From positions 1 to 7,299 of the forward strand of contig JAITMW010000001.1 in NCBI GenBank assembly GCA_031277155.1: a stretch of 7,299 nt of DNA. The letters run 5' to 3'. Source of the stretch: Clostridiales bacterium (GTDB taxonomy: Bacteria > Bacillota > Clostridia > Lachnospirales > WRAX01). A model generated the notes under the pieces. That model saw only the letters and a program-made list of their open reading frames with translations. It was not told the DNA's origin and did not search any database. Below, piece after piece: positions 1-5,714 of this stretch (positions are counted from its first letter, which is position 1; the number at the start of each line of letters is the position of its first letter). The translations under genes were made by a program, and so were the position numbers.

Positions 1-2
1 CA

Positions 3-328
3 ATAACATGGGATAGGCTGATGCGCGAGGCCGCAAACTGCGAAGGCGAAGGCGGCGGCGGAGGCACAACACCCCCGCCTGCAATCCCGCCATATCCCGG
101 CAGCATTATCCGCCAAGGGACCTCGGGGGAAAGTGTGCGGCTGATACAGCAGGCCATAAACAGGTTGGCGCCCTTTTATCCGGGCAGACTTTGGATAATT
201 GCCGAGGACGGCAATTTCGAGGCCATGACCCGGGACGCCATATTTAGCTTCCAGAGCATATTCGGCCTGACCATTGATGGCCTCGTCGGCCCCATAACAT
301 GGGATAGGCTGATGCGCGAGGCCGCAAA
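3..328 (+). repeat. Tandem intragenic repeat, 291-bp period (35-bp identical ends)
   Basis: Bases 3-37 and 294-328 are identical over 35 bp and lie exactly 291 bp (97 codons) apart, in the same frame. Both encode the ending ITWDRLMREAAN of a peptidoglycan-binding unit. The window therefore begins at the end of one copy and contains the next. Identity at the DNA level, not just the protein level, suggests recent duplication or gene conversion between copies. The rest of the upstream copy is not visible. Confidence 0.85.
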
Positions 329-395
329 TGTCGCCGCAATGTCGATGGGCTATGCGGCGCCGCGCAGGGTGCCTGCGGGATGGCGCAGCTGGTGA
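3..395 (+). CDS. Peptidoglycan-binding repeat protein, C-terminal part (5' end outside window)
   Basis: Partial gene: the frame is open from the first bases of the window, where the codons read ITWDRLMREAAN, the end of one repeat. A Gly-rich and Pro-rich linker follows (about residues 14-32 of the visible part). Next comes one complete PG_binding_1-like domain with the typical QGTSGESVRLIQQAIN opening, the DG-F-x-x-T-x-x-A-x-x-F-Q core and the closing DGLVGPITWDRL. Such domains are small three-helix modules that hold proteins on peptidoglycan; in Clostridia they are often strung in tandem and attached to wall hydrolases or envelope proteins. The visible part shows no catalytic domain; one could lie upstream. 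The last 25 residues or so are low-complexity and the gene stops with TGA at 393-395. A second stop follows two codons later, so readthrough is unlikely. The ATG at 21 is internal to the repeat and is not the start. The next gene, also a wall-acting protein, begins 69 bases downstream. Confidence 0.85.
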   Translation: MTWDRLMREAANCEGEGGGGGTTPPPAIPPYPGSIIRQGTSGESVRLIQQAINRLAPFYPGRLWIIAEDGNFEAMTRDAIFSFQSIFGLTIDGLVGPITWDRLMREAANVAAMSMGYAAPRRVPAGWRSW

Positions 396-408
396 TTGTG
401 AAAATATC

Positions 409-437
409 GAGGGTGTGGAAATTGTATCCACACCCTC
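409..437 (+). terminator. Perfect 11-bp hairpin between two wall-protein genes; terminator or mRNA-processing/stability stem
   Basis: GAGGGTGTGGA (409-419) and TCCACACCCTC (427-437) are perfect reverse complements with a 7-base loop. The stem begins 14 bases after the stop codon of the peptidoglycan-binding gene and ends 13 bases before the AAGGAG of the LysM-GH18 gene. There is no T-run after either arm on the + strand, so it is not a classical intrinsic terminator. It could attenuate, protect an mRNA end, or separate expression of the two genes. The stem is seen directly; its role is inferred. Confidence 0.4.
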
Positions 438-464
438 AAATCCATGTGATAAGGAGATGATGTC

Positions 465-1610
465 ATGCAAATTCATGTTGTCAATAACGGGGACAGCCTG
501 TATACTATAGGCCGGAGATTTGGTGTCAACCATCAAAAGATTGCGCGGGACAATGGGATTAACCCCGGGGAGACGCTTGTGGTCGGCCAAGCCATTGTGA
601 TAATGGGCGTGGGTGAAAAGGCCAAGCTGGGCACCGTGAAAGTGAATGGGTATGCCTATGCCAATATTGCGGAGGATGTGCTTGATAAGACACTGCCTTA
701 TTTGACCTTTCTCAGCCTGTTCAGCTATGAGGCCCTTGAAAACGGCGATATCAAGCCAATAGCCGTGTCGGCGGCCGAAGATAAAGCCATTGCAAAGGCC
801 ATAGACAGCAATGTCAAGCCCGCCATGGTGATTACAAATATTGGCGCAAGCGGCAATTTCGAGCCGGAGCTGGCCCAGGCCATTTTAAACAATCCGCAAG
901 TTGTTGATAAGCTCATTAACAATGTGCTGGAGACCATGCGCGCCAAAAAATATGCCGGGCTGGATGTGGATTTTGAATTCGTATTGCCGCAAGACAGGGA
1001 GGCCTACAACAATTTTCTGGCAAAGTGCGCCGAAAAGATGCACGAAAACGGCTTTTTCATTTCCTGCGCAATACCTGCCAAAGAGGCCGAAAGCACCACC
1101 GATGCGCTGTCCGGCGCCTATGATTATGCCGCAATCGGCAGCATTGTTGATTATGTAATCCTTATGACTTACGAATGGGGCTATGCCACAAGCGGCGCCA
1201 TGGCTGTCGCCCCCATCATCAATGTGGAAAACACCCTGAAATTTGCGGTCTCTCAAATACCGCCTTCAAAAATATTGATGGGCATACCAAATTATGGATA
1301 TGACTGGCCAACACCGGCATCGCGCCAAAATCCCGGCAGGGCCATATCAAATACGGCCGCCGCAGAATTGGCGCGCAAGCACAACCAGACCATAAATTTT
1401 GATGAAGATGCACAAACACCCTTTTTTGTATATTTTGACGAGGCCGGAAAGCGGCGCGAGGTCTGGTTTGAAGACGCCCGAAGCGTAAAGGCCAAGCTGG
1501 AGCTTGCGGCAAAGTATAAACTGGGGGGCTTTAGCTATTGGACAATAAATAGTTTTTGGCCGCAGAATTGGCTGATATTAAACACGATGTACAATATCTC
1601 AAGGGGTTAA
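465..1610 (+). CDS. LysM + glycoside hydrolase family 18 protein, SleL/YaaH-like spore cortex glycosidase
   Basis: 381 residues. Residues 1-47 form one LysM peptidoglycan/chitin-binding domain (IHVVNNGDSLYTIGRRFGV). Residues from about 55 to the end form a GH18 TIM barrel. The active-site strand reads YAGLDVDFE at 163-171, with E171 as the expected acid/base glutamate and D167 and D169 as the conserved aspartates; position 164 is Ala where chitinases have Asp. MTYEWG (234-239) and SYWTINSFWPQNW near the C terminus are typical of the spore-germination branch (SleL, YaaH, YdhD). Family members cleave N-acetylglucosamine bonds in spore-cortex peptidoglycan or its fragments during germination. 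There is no signal peptide, as expected for proteins made in the mother cell and placed on the forespore. SleL itself usually has two LysM domains; this protein has one. The start is set by AAGGAG at 451-456, 8 bases ahead. A role in the cortex is inferred from family; a vegetative wall glycosidase is the alternative. Confidence 0.9.
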   Translation: MQIHVVNNGDSLYTIGRRFGVNHQKIARDNGINPGETLVVGQAIVIMGVGEKAKLGTVKVNGYAYANIAEDVLDKTLPYLTFLSLFSYEALENGDIKPIAVSAAEDKAIAKAIDSNVKPAMVITNIGASGNFEPELAQAILNNPQVVDKLINNVLETMRAKKYAGLDVDFEFVLPQDREAYNNFLAKCAEKMHENGFFISCAIPAKEAESTTDALSGAYDYAAIGSIVDYVILMTYEWGYATSGAMAVAPIINVENTLKFAVSQIPPSKILMGIPNYGYDWPTPASRQNPGRAISNTAAAELARKHNQTINFDEDAQTPFFVYFDEAGKRREVWFEDARSVKAKLELAAKYKLGGFSYWTINSFWPQNWLILNTMYNISRG

Positions 1611-1685
1611 TATTCCGGCGTCCTGACAAATTATGCCGTCGGCGCTGAAAGCCTCCCAAGACAATGCTGCATCGTGCGCACTTTC

Positions 1686-1726
1686 TCGCGGCTTCAGGCC
1701 CGCCTTCCTTTGGCTTGAAGCTGCGG
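1686..1726. repeat. Stem-loop 1: 15-bp imperfect inverted repeat
   Basis: Bases 1686-1700 (TCGCGGCTTCAGGCC) pair with 1712-1726 (GGCTTGAAGCTGCGG) over 15 positions. Read as + strand RNA, every position pairs if three G-U pairs are allowed. The loop is 11 bases (1701-1711). It starts about 75 bases after the GH18 stop and is not followed by a clean T-run, so it is a poor intrinsic terminator. It could still end the upstream transcript or belong to a structured RNA. Confidence 0.5.
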
Positions 1727-1742
1727 CCTTCCATTTCGCCGC

Positions 1743-1797
1743 GGGCGCCTTGCCGCAACATGGCATTTGGCGGATTTATGCCGATGGCAATGCGCCT
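1743..1797. repeat. Stem-loop 2: 13-position imperfect inverted repeat with nested hairpin
   Basis: Bases 1743-1755 pair with 1785-1797: GGCGC with GCGCC and TTGCC with GGCAA, separated by one C/T mismatch, plus G-U pairs at both ends. A small inner stem, GGCAT (1762-1766) with ATGCC (1778-1782), lies inside the loop. It follows stem-loop 1 after 16 bases, which suggests that the two form one element. It ends about 55 bases before the sigma-gene promoter. Confidence 0.45.
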
Positions 1798-1852
1798 ATA
1801 GGAAGGGCGTGATAAAAAAATTCAAAATATACAACCATTTTGTCCTCTTTTC

Positions 1853-1861
1853 TGTTATAAT
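1853..1861 (+). promoter_or_regulatory. Extended -10 promoter for the sigma-factor gene
   Basis: TGTTATAAT is a perfect extended -10 element (TGn + TATAAT) 21 bases before the sigma ATG, in an A/T-rich stretch. No good -35 is found at 17 bp; extended -10 promoters tolerate this. A start near 1868 would leave a very short leader. CAACC at 1832-1836 could be a weak ECF-type -35 for autoregulation, but this is speculative. Confidence 0.6.
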
Positions 1862-1882
1862 AGATAGCAAGAGGTGGTAGGT

Positions 1883-2443
1883 ATGGAAGACAGCATGATT
1901 TTGGAAATGTTTTTCAGGCGCCAGGAGACGGCCATAGCCGAAACCAGGCGCAAATATGGCAAGCGGCTTTTCAGGACGTCAATGAATATATTGCACAGCA
2001 ATGAGGACGCGGAAGAATGTGTAAACGACACTTTGTTTAAGGCGTGGGAAGCAATCCCGCCCAGCCGACCGACTATGTTTGGCGCATATTTGGTAAAAAT
2101 CGCGCGGAACTTGTCAATAAATAAGTGGGAGATAAGAAGTGCCGCAAAGCGCGGCGGCGGCGAGGTAAATTTGCTGTTAAGCGAATTGGAAGAATGTCTG
2201 CCTTCTGCGGGCGGACCGGAGCAAGAACACGAGGCCGCCCTGGTGACAGGGGCCATCAACACCTTTTTGGACAATATCGACAAAACCGCCAGGGTGGCCT
2301 TTGTTTTGAGGTATTTCCACGGCGAAAGCATCCGTGCCATCAGCGACAGATTTCAAATGAGCGAAAGCAAAATCAAGTCAATTCTTTTCAGGGCGCGCAA
2401 GAAACTTAGGACACATCTAGAAAAAGAGGGGGTTGTTATATGA
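1883..2443 (+). CDS. RNA polymerase sigma-70 family factor, ECF-like
   Basis: 186 residues, the usual size for an extracytoplasmic-function sigma factor with only regions 2 and 4. Region 2 (about residues 18-85) contains the core-binding/-10 recognition helices, including EDAEECVNDTLFKAWE and FGAYLVKIARNLSINKWE. A variable linker follows (about 86-125). Region 4 (about 126-180) has the -35-recognition helix-turn-helix: F-x-L-R-Y-F-x-G-x-S-I-x-A-I-S, then MSESKIKSILFRARKKLR. The protein should direct RNA polymerase to a small regulon in response to an envelope or other signal. The ATG at 1883 is preferred because GAGGTGG (1871-1877) lies 5 bases ahead; the in-frame GTG at 1874 lies inside that ribosome binding site. 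The gene overlaps the next by ATGA, so translation is probably coupled. Family assignment is firm; the signal and target promoters are unknown. Confidence 0.92.
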   Translation: MEDSMILEMFFRRQETAIAETRRKYGKRLFRTSMNILHSNEDAEECVNDTLFKAWEAIPPSRPTMFGAYLVKIARNLSINKWEIRSAAKRGGGEVNLLLSELEECLPSAGGPEQEHEAALVTGAINTFLDNIDKTARVAFVLRYFHGESIRAISDRFQMSESKIKSILFRARKKLRTHLEKEGVVI

Positions 2444-2661
2444 GCGAATCCATCAAGGCCAAAAAGCTTTTTATCTGCATCGGCGAAATTGATGATGCCG
2501 TTTTGGAAGAAGCAGAAGCGGCAGACATACCCGCCGAAACTGTCACAGCACGAAAGCGTTATGTAAAATATGGAACTTTGGCCGCCGCCGCGTCTTTTGG
2601 CGTGGCCGTGACAACCTATTTGCTGCTTAGATACAGGCGCGTAAGCGCGAATGTAAATTGA
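2440..2661 (+). CDS. Small single-pass membrane protein, candidate minimal anti-sigma factor
   Basis: 73 residues. Residues 1-43 are charged and probably cytoplasmic, with LFICIGEIDDAVLEEAEAAD resembling the 'IG-x-IDD-x-h-h-x-x-A' opening of many clostridial membrane proteins encoded after ECF sigma genes. Residues 44-63 form one hydrophobic helix (YGTLAAAASFGVAVTTYLLL), flanked by KRYVK and RYRR, and only 10 residues follow. The start overlaps the sigma stop (ATGA) behind AGAGGGGG at 2425-2432, a layout typical of sigma/anti-sigma pairs, so it probably binds the sigma factor at the membrane. It has no zinc-finger HXXXCXXC motif and no outer sensor domain; the usual relatives are several times longer. 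I see no continuation in another frame after the stop, so it appears naturally short or a truncated remnant. The function is inferred from position and the N-terminal motif only. Confidence 0.72.
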   Translation: MSESIKAKKLFICIGEIDDAVLEEAEAADIPAETVTARKRYVKYGTLAAAASFGVAVTTYLLLRYRRVSANVN

Positions 2662-2704
2662 AACGGTATCAATTCAGCTATCCACTGCCGTCCCATAAAT
2701 GTGG

Positions 2705-2733
2705 TTGACAATTTGGAGGATGTGCATTATGAT
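2705..2733 (+). promoter_or_regulatory. Near-consensus housekeeping promoter of the rhodanese/oxidoreductase operon
   Basis: TTGACA (2705-2710), a 17-bp spacer and TATGAT (2728-2733) match the sigma-A consensus at 11 of 12 positions with ideal spacing. Transcription should start near 2740, giving a leader of about 60 bases before the rhodanese ATG. The promoter lies 43 bases after the small membrane gene, so the redox operon can be expressed independently of the sigma unit. It is not an obvious ECF-type site. Confidence 0.8.
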
Positions 2734-2766
2734 AGAGATTAAGCCTGTGAAGGCCAAAAAACATTG

Positions 2767-2781
2767 CCGGCTTAAAGCCGG
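2767..2781 (+). promoter_or_regulatory. Small leader hairpin just ahead of the rhodanese ribosome binding site
   Basis: CCGGC (2767-2771), loop TTAAA, GCCGG (2777-2781) form a 15-base palindromic hairpin in the predicted 5' leader. It ends four bases before the AGGAG (2786-2790) that serves the ATG at 2800. It could tune translation or stabilise the mRNA. It is too small to be a known riboswitch and has no T-run for termination. Confidence 0.35.
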
Positions 2782-2799
2782 AGAGAGGAGAAAAGTCTT

Positions 2800-3894
2800 A
2801 TGGAAAAAAACAGCAATAAAAAAAGAAGGTTGGTTATTATTGGTGCGGTGCCGGTCGTATTGATTGCTGCGTTTTTAATCTTTACTTTCTGGCCTGCCGG
2901 TCCGGCAGAAATGCCAACCAGGGCACTTACAACTGCCGAGCAACAAATTGTCGACGCCTCCTTTGACACAAATTCCCTGACCGTCACTGCCGAAGAGGTA
3001 TATTTGGCCATGAGAGGCGGCCGGGACATCACAGTCGTCGGTGTCATCAACCCCCTTGAAGAGCTGGTGCCGTTTTCCACATCATCCAGCGCAATACCCG
3101 GCGCATATCTTGTGTGGCGCCCGGATTACAGCGGAGGCGGCTCTGACGCGGCCATTTCGCCCAATGTCACAGGGATGAGAAGGTCCGTGGCCGAAATGGA
3201 AGCGCTGCTTTCCCGCGCAAATGTCACATCGGCGTCTGATATTGTCGTCTATTCCGCCGATTTAATGCACGATTCTGCCAGATTCGTATGGCAATTGCGG
3301 ATGCTTGGCCATCAAAATATCTGGTATATGGACGGCGGCATGAACGCGTGGCTTGCGGCGGAATATCCCACCGGCGGAAGCTCTCGTTTGGCTGATGTGG
3401 AAACAAGAAGCAACTTTGTGGCCCCGAATTATAATCCGGCAGCCTTTAACGCCACATTGGAGATGGTAATCCATGCCCTTGAAAATCCTGACGAGTGGAT
3501 TGTGATTGACACCAGAGCCCAGGCCGAATTTGACGGCGAGCAGGTTGGCGCGTCTTCCGGCGCTTTTGGTACAGGCAGAATCGCAAACTCGGTATTTATC
3601 CCTTGGAACGCCGTTATTGACCCCGATACACAGCTGCTGAGGTCCGAAGCGGAAATTGCGGACCTTTTCCTGGATGCCATTGGCGGCAGAAATGTAATCA
3701 CATATTGCCAATCCGGCGTTCGTTCTGCCCACACATGGCTGGCCCTCACGGAAGTGCTTGGGCTTGAAAATGTCTGGAATTATGAGGGTTCTTGGATAGA
3801 GTGGTCCTACGCCGCTTCTGTATACAGCGACTTTGACGGAGCAAGAGTTCTGGAGCTGACAGAAGAATGGACAGATAACGAGGGCGCAATTTAA
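2800..3894 (+). CDS. Membrane-anchored or exported two-domain rhodanese (sulfurtransferase)
   Basis: 364 residues. The N terminus has basic residues (NKKRR) and then a hydrophobic helix at about 11-31, so the protein is anchored or secreted; there is no lipobox cysteine. Two rhodanese domains follow. The first (about 60-190) has the fold signatures VVYSADLMHDSAR and YMDGGMNAW but carries Ser152 where an active cysteine would be, as is usual for the non-catalytic N-terminal domain of SseA/TST-type enzymes. The second (about 215-340) has VIDTRAQAEFDG, GRIANSVFIPWN and the catalytic loop CQSGVRS with C303. Rhodaneses carry a persulfide on this cysteine and pass sulfane sulfur (sometimes selenium) to an acceptor. 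The start is fixed by AGGAG at 2786-2790, 9 bases ahead. It is first in the operon, 36 bases before the oxidoreductase, which suggests a role in sulfur or selenium redox chemistry at the cell surface. The acceptor is unknown. Confidence 0.88.
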   Translation: MEKNSNKKRRLVIIGAVPVVLIAAFLIFTFWPAGPAEMPTRALTTAEQQIVDASFDTNSLTVTAEEVYLAMRGGRDITVVGVINPLEELVPFSTSSSAIPGAYLVWRPDYSGGGSDAAISPNVTGMRRSVAEMEALLSRANVTSASDIVVYSADLMHDSARFVWQLRMLGHQNIWYMDGGMNAWLAAEYPTGGSSRLADVETRSNFVAPNYNPAAFNATLEMVIHALENPDEWIVIDTRAQAEFDGEQVGASSGAFGTGRIANSVFIPWNAVIDPDTQLLRSEAEIADLFLDAIGGRNVITYCQSGVRSAHTWLALTEVLGLENVWNYEGSWIEWSYAASVYSDFDGARVLELTEEWTDNEGAI

Positions 3895-3930
3895 GTTTAA
3901 CAAAAAACCCAAGAAGAGGTGAAAACAAAT

Positions 3931-5712
3931 ATGGTTTTTAGCCAAACCACCTTGGAAAACGCCAAAGCGATAGCCGAAAATTGCCAGGGCAGCCACCGCG
4001 CCTTTTGCGCTTCGCGTTGCCCCATGCATTGTGATGTCATCGGCTATGTCAATTTAATTGGCGAAGGCAAAACCACCGACGCAATTAAAAAAATACGGGA
4101 GGCGCTGTTTTTGCCGGGGACATTGGGCAGAATTTGCGCCCATCCCTGCGAGACCGTTTGCCGCAGGGAAACAGAATTTAACCAACCCATCGCAATTGCC
4201 GCCTTAAAAAGATATGCCGCCGACATGGCTGACGATGAGAGTTTATGGGATATTTCCAAAAAGCCCCAAACGGGCAAAAAAATTGCCGTGATAGGTGCCG
4301 GCCCTGCCGGTGCCCAGGCCGCGATTGATTTAGCAAAAGAGGGTCATGACGTTGCCATCTACGAAAAGCTGGATGTGGTGGGCGGCATGATGCGCGTGGG
4401 CATACCCGAATATCGCCTGCCGCGCAATCTGATTGACCGCGAATATACATATCTTACCAAGCTGGGCATTGCGATAAATTTGGGTGTTGAAATTGGCAAG
4501 GACATGCCTTTTAACGAGCTTGCAAACAACCACGACGCCGTAATCGTCGCAAACGGCGCCCACCAGGGCTTTGTGCCGCCCATCAAAGGCGCGGAAACAG
4601 GCGGCATCACAAATGCCGCGGACTTTTTAAAAAGCGTCTCTTTGGGAGATAAGAATCTAAAAGTTGGTAAAAATGTGCTGGTTGTGGGCGGCGGCGATGT
4701 GGCAATGGACTGCGCCCGCACCGCATTGCGCCTGGGGGCCGAAAGTGTGAATCTGGTTTCCCTTGAACGTATGGAAGAGCTGCCCGCCAGCAAACACGAG
4801 CAGACAGGCTCTCTGGACGAGGGTGTCGTTTTCAATCTTGGCTGGGGCGGCGAGGAGATTTTCTCCGAAAATGGCTCCGTCAGCGGCATTAAGCTGAAAG
4901 AATGTACCTCTGTGTTTGACGCCGAGGGCAAATTCAGCCCCTCTTTCAGCGAAAACACCCAAGAAATTTCATGCGACATGCTTATTTTCGCCACGGGCCA
5001 GCGCGTGCAGGATGTGACGGGCGGCGCCCTTGCGCAGGGCGGCGGCAGCAGATATGACGCGGACAAGGATACCCTGGCGACCTCTGTCGACAAGGTTTTT
5101 GTCGCCGGAGACTGCGCCGGCGCCACCATTGTGGTAGAGGCCATGGCCCTGGGGCGCAAAGCCGCCGTTTCTGTCAACAGATTTTTAGCCGGCATGGACC
5201 TGAAAGAAGACAGGGACCTGGACAACGAATATAGCTGCGAAACCGCGCTGGACATCCCTCTGCCGGAAGATTTGCAAGACCTTCCCAGAAAGCATACGAG
5301 AGAGCTTGACCCCAAAGCGCGCATAGGCAGCTTTGAGGAATGTGACCTGGGCTTTGACGATGAAACCGCGCTTCAAGAAAGCCAGCGCTGCATAAAATGC
5401 GAATGTAAGCAGTGCATGACGGAATGTATAATGTTCAACGAATTTACCCAATTCCCGGGCATGATGTTTGAGGCTTTCCTTAAAGATGGCAAAATAGAAC
5501 CTCTTGCGGTCTACTCCTGTAATATGTGCGACCAATGCACAATTGTTTGCCCCGAAGACTTTAAATTCGCGGCGCTTTTCGGCGATTTGCGCAAGGACAT
5601 GGTTATTGCCAACAACGGCGAATCGCCCATGGCGGGCCATAAGGCCATCAACATGCACCAAAAACTTGGTTTCTCCAAGATGTTTACAACACGCAAAAAA
5701 GGGGGTAAATAA
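3931..5712 (+). CDS. GltD-like FAD/NAD(P)H oxidoreductase with N- and C-terminal Fe-S cluster domains
   Basis: 593 residues from the ATG at 3931, chosen because GAGGTG (3916-3921) lies 9 bases ahead; the in-frame GTG at 3919 lies inside that site. Domains in order are as follows. Residues 18-95 are a Fer4_20-like double cluster domain of the GltD/DPYD type (C26, C30, C34 and C69, C73, C77). The FAD-binding Rossmann motif IGAGPAG is at 121-127, followed by GGMMRVGIPEYRLP, typical of this family. The NAD(P)H-binding motif VVGGGDVAMD is at 251-260, and the closing FAD motif VFVAGDCAG at 389-397. A C-terminal extension (about 470-545) has two cysteine clusters: C487, C490, C492, C495, C499, and then CNMCDQCTIVCP at 530-541. 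That tail resembles HdrC/GlpC-type dicluster segments, which pass electrons to CCG-domain proteins, and such a protein is encoded 2 bases downstream. I infer a cytoplasmic NAD(P)H dehydrogenase module that reduces its CCG partner. It is not glutamate synthase: no large subunit is nearby. Confidence 0.9.
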   Translation: MVFSQTTLENAKAIAENCQGSHRAFCASRCPMHCDVIGYVNLIGEGKTTDAIKKIREALFLPGTLGRICAHPCETVCRRETEFNQPIAIAALKRYAADMADDESLWDISKKPQTGKKIAVIGAGPAGAQAAIDLAKEGHDVAIYEKLDVVGGMMRVGIPEYRLPRNLIDREYTYLTKLGIAINLGVEIGKDMPFNELANNHDAVIVANGAHQGFVPPIKGAETGGITNAADFLKSVSLGDKNLKVGKNVLVVGGGDVAMDCARTALRLGAESVNLVSLERMEELPASKHEQTGSLDEGVVFNLGWGGEEIFSENGSVSGIKLKECTSVFDAEGKFSPSFSENTQEISCDMLIFATGQRVQDVTGGALAQGGGSRYDADKDTLATSVDKVFVAGDCAGATIVVEAMALGRKAAVSVNRFLAGMDLKEDRDLDNEYSCETALDIPLPEDLQDLPRKHTRELDPKARIGSFEECDLGFDDETALQESQRCIKCECKQCMTECIMFNEFTQFPGMMFEAFLKDGKIEPLAVYSCNMCDQCTIVCPEDFKFAALFGDLRKDMVIANNGESPMAGHKAINMHQKLGFSKMFTTRKKGGK

Positions 5713-5714
5713 TA

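Larger units (their letters stand above)
1611..1855. other. Gene-free, strongly structured intergenic stretch
   Basis: There is no convincing gene on either strand in these 245 bases. The first 190 or so bases are GC-rich and full of inverted repeats, and two stem-loops are annotated separately. Smaller palindromes include ATGCTGCAT (1664-1672) and GTGCGCAC (1674-1681). GAAAG at 1647-1651 can pair with CTTTC at 1681-1685. Composition then changes sharply to A/T-rich from about 1812 into the sigma-factor promoter. It may be a dispersed intergenic element, a structured RNA, or a remnant; none can be decided from one copy. Confidence 0.5.

Noticed and set aside
393..401. TGA of the peptidoglycan-binding gene as a selenocysteine codon
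   Set aside because: Another in-frame TGA follows after one codon and no family member carries Sec there. The TGA at 2441 is likewise an ordinary ATGA overlap stop.
954..977. Ala164 in place of the first Asp of the GH18 DxxDxDxE motif, suggesting an inactive enzyme
   Set aside because: The catalytic glutamate E171 and both other aspartates are present, and the first position is variable in spore-type GH18 proteins as far as I know; not enough to call it inactive.
1531..1761. 76-codon minus-strand frame across the intergenic structured block
   Set aside because: It runs into the GH18 gene, is Arg/Gly-rich without a domain, and its sequence is explained by the inverted-repeat-rich element.
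1874..1882. GTG start nine bases upstream for the sigma factor
   Set aside because: The GTG is part of the Shine-Dalgarno sequence itself (GAGGTGG), which is well placed for the ATG at 1883.
2663..2691. Weak stem ACGGTA/TGCCGT after the small membrane gene as a terminator
   Set aside because: It has only six pairs, one of them G-U, a 17-base loop and no T-run, so it is too weak to support.
2729..2863. Possible 44-codon basic leader peptide with GGAGG nine bases ahead, overlapping the rhodanese start
   Set aside because: Its ATG lies inside the -10 box of the TTGACA-N17-TATGAT promoter, so the main transcript would begin after it; the apparent Shine-Dalgarno is promoter spacer.
3919..3930. 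GTG start twelve bases upstream for the oxidoreductase
   Set aside because: The GTG is embedded in GAGGTG, the ribosome binding site for the ATG at 3931; no separate binding site precedes it at a useful distance.
4359..5324. 321-codon open frame on the minus strand
   Set aside because: It lies wholly within the well-supported FAD/Fe-S oxidoreductase gene, has low-complexity Ser/Pro/Arg-rich content and no recognisable motif: a shadow frame.
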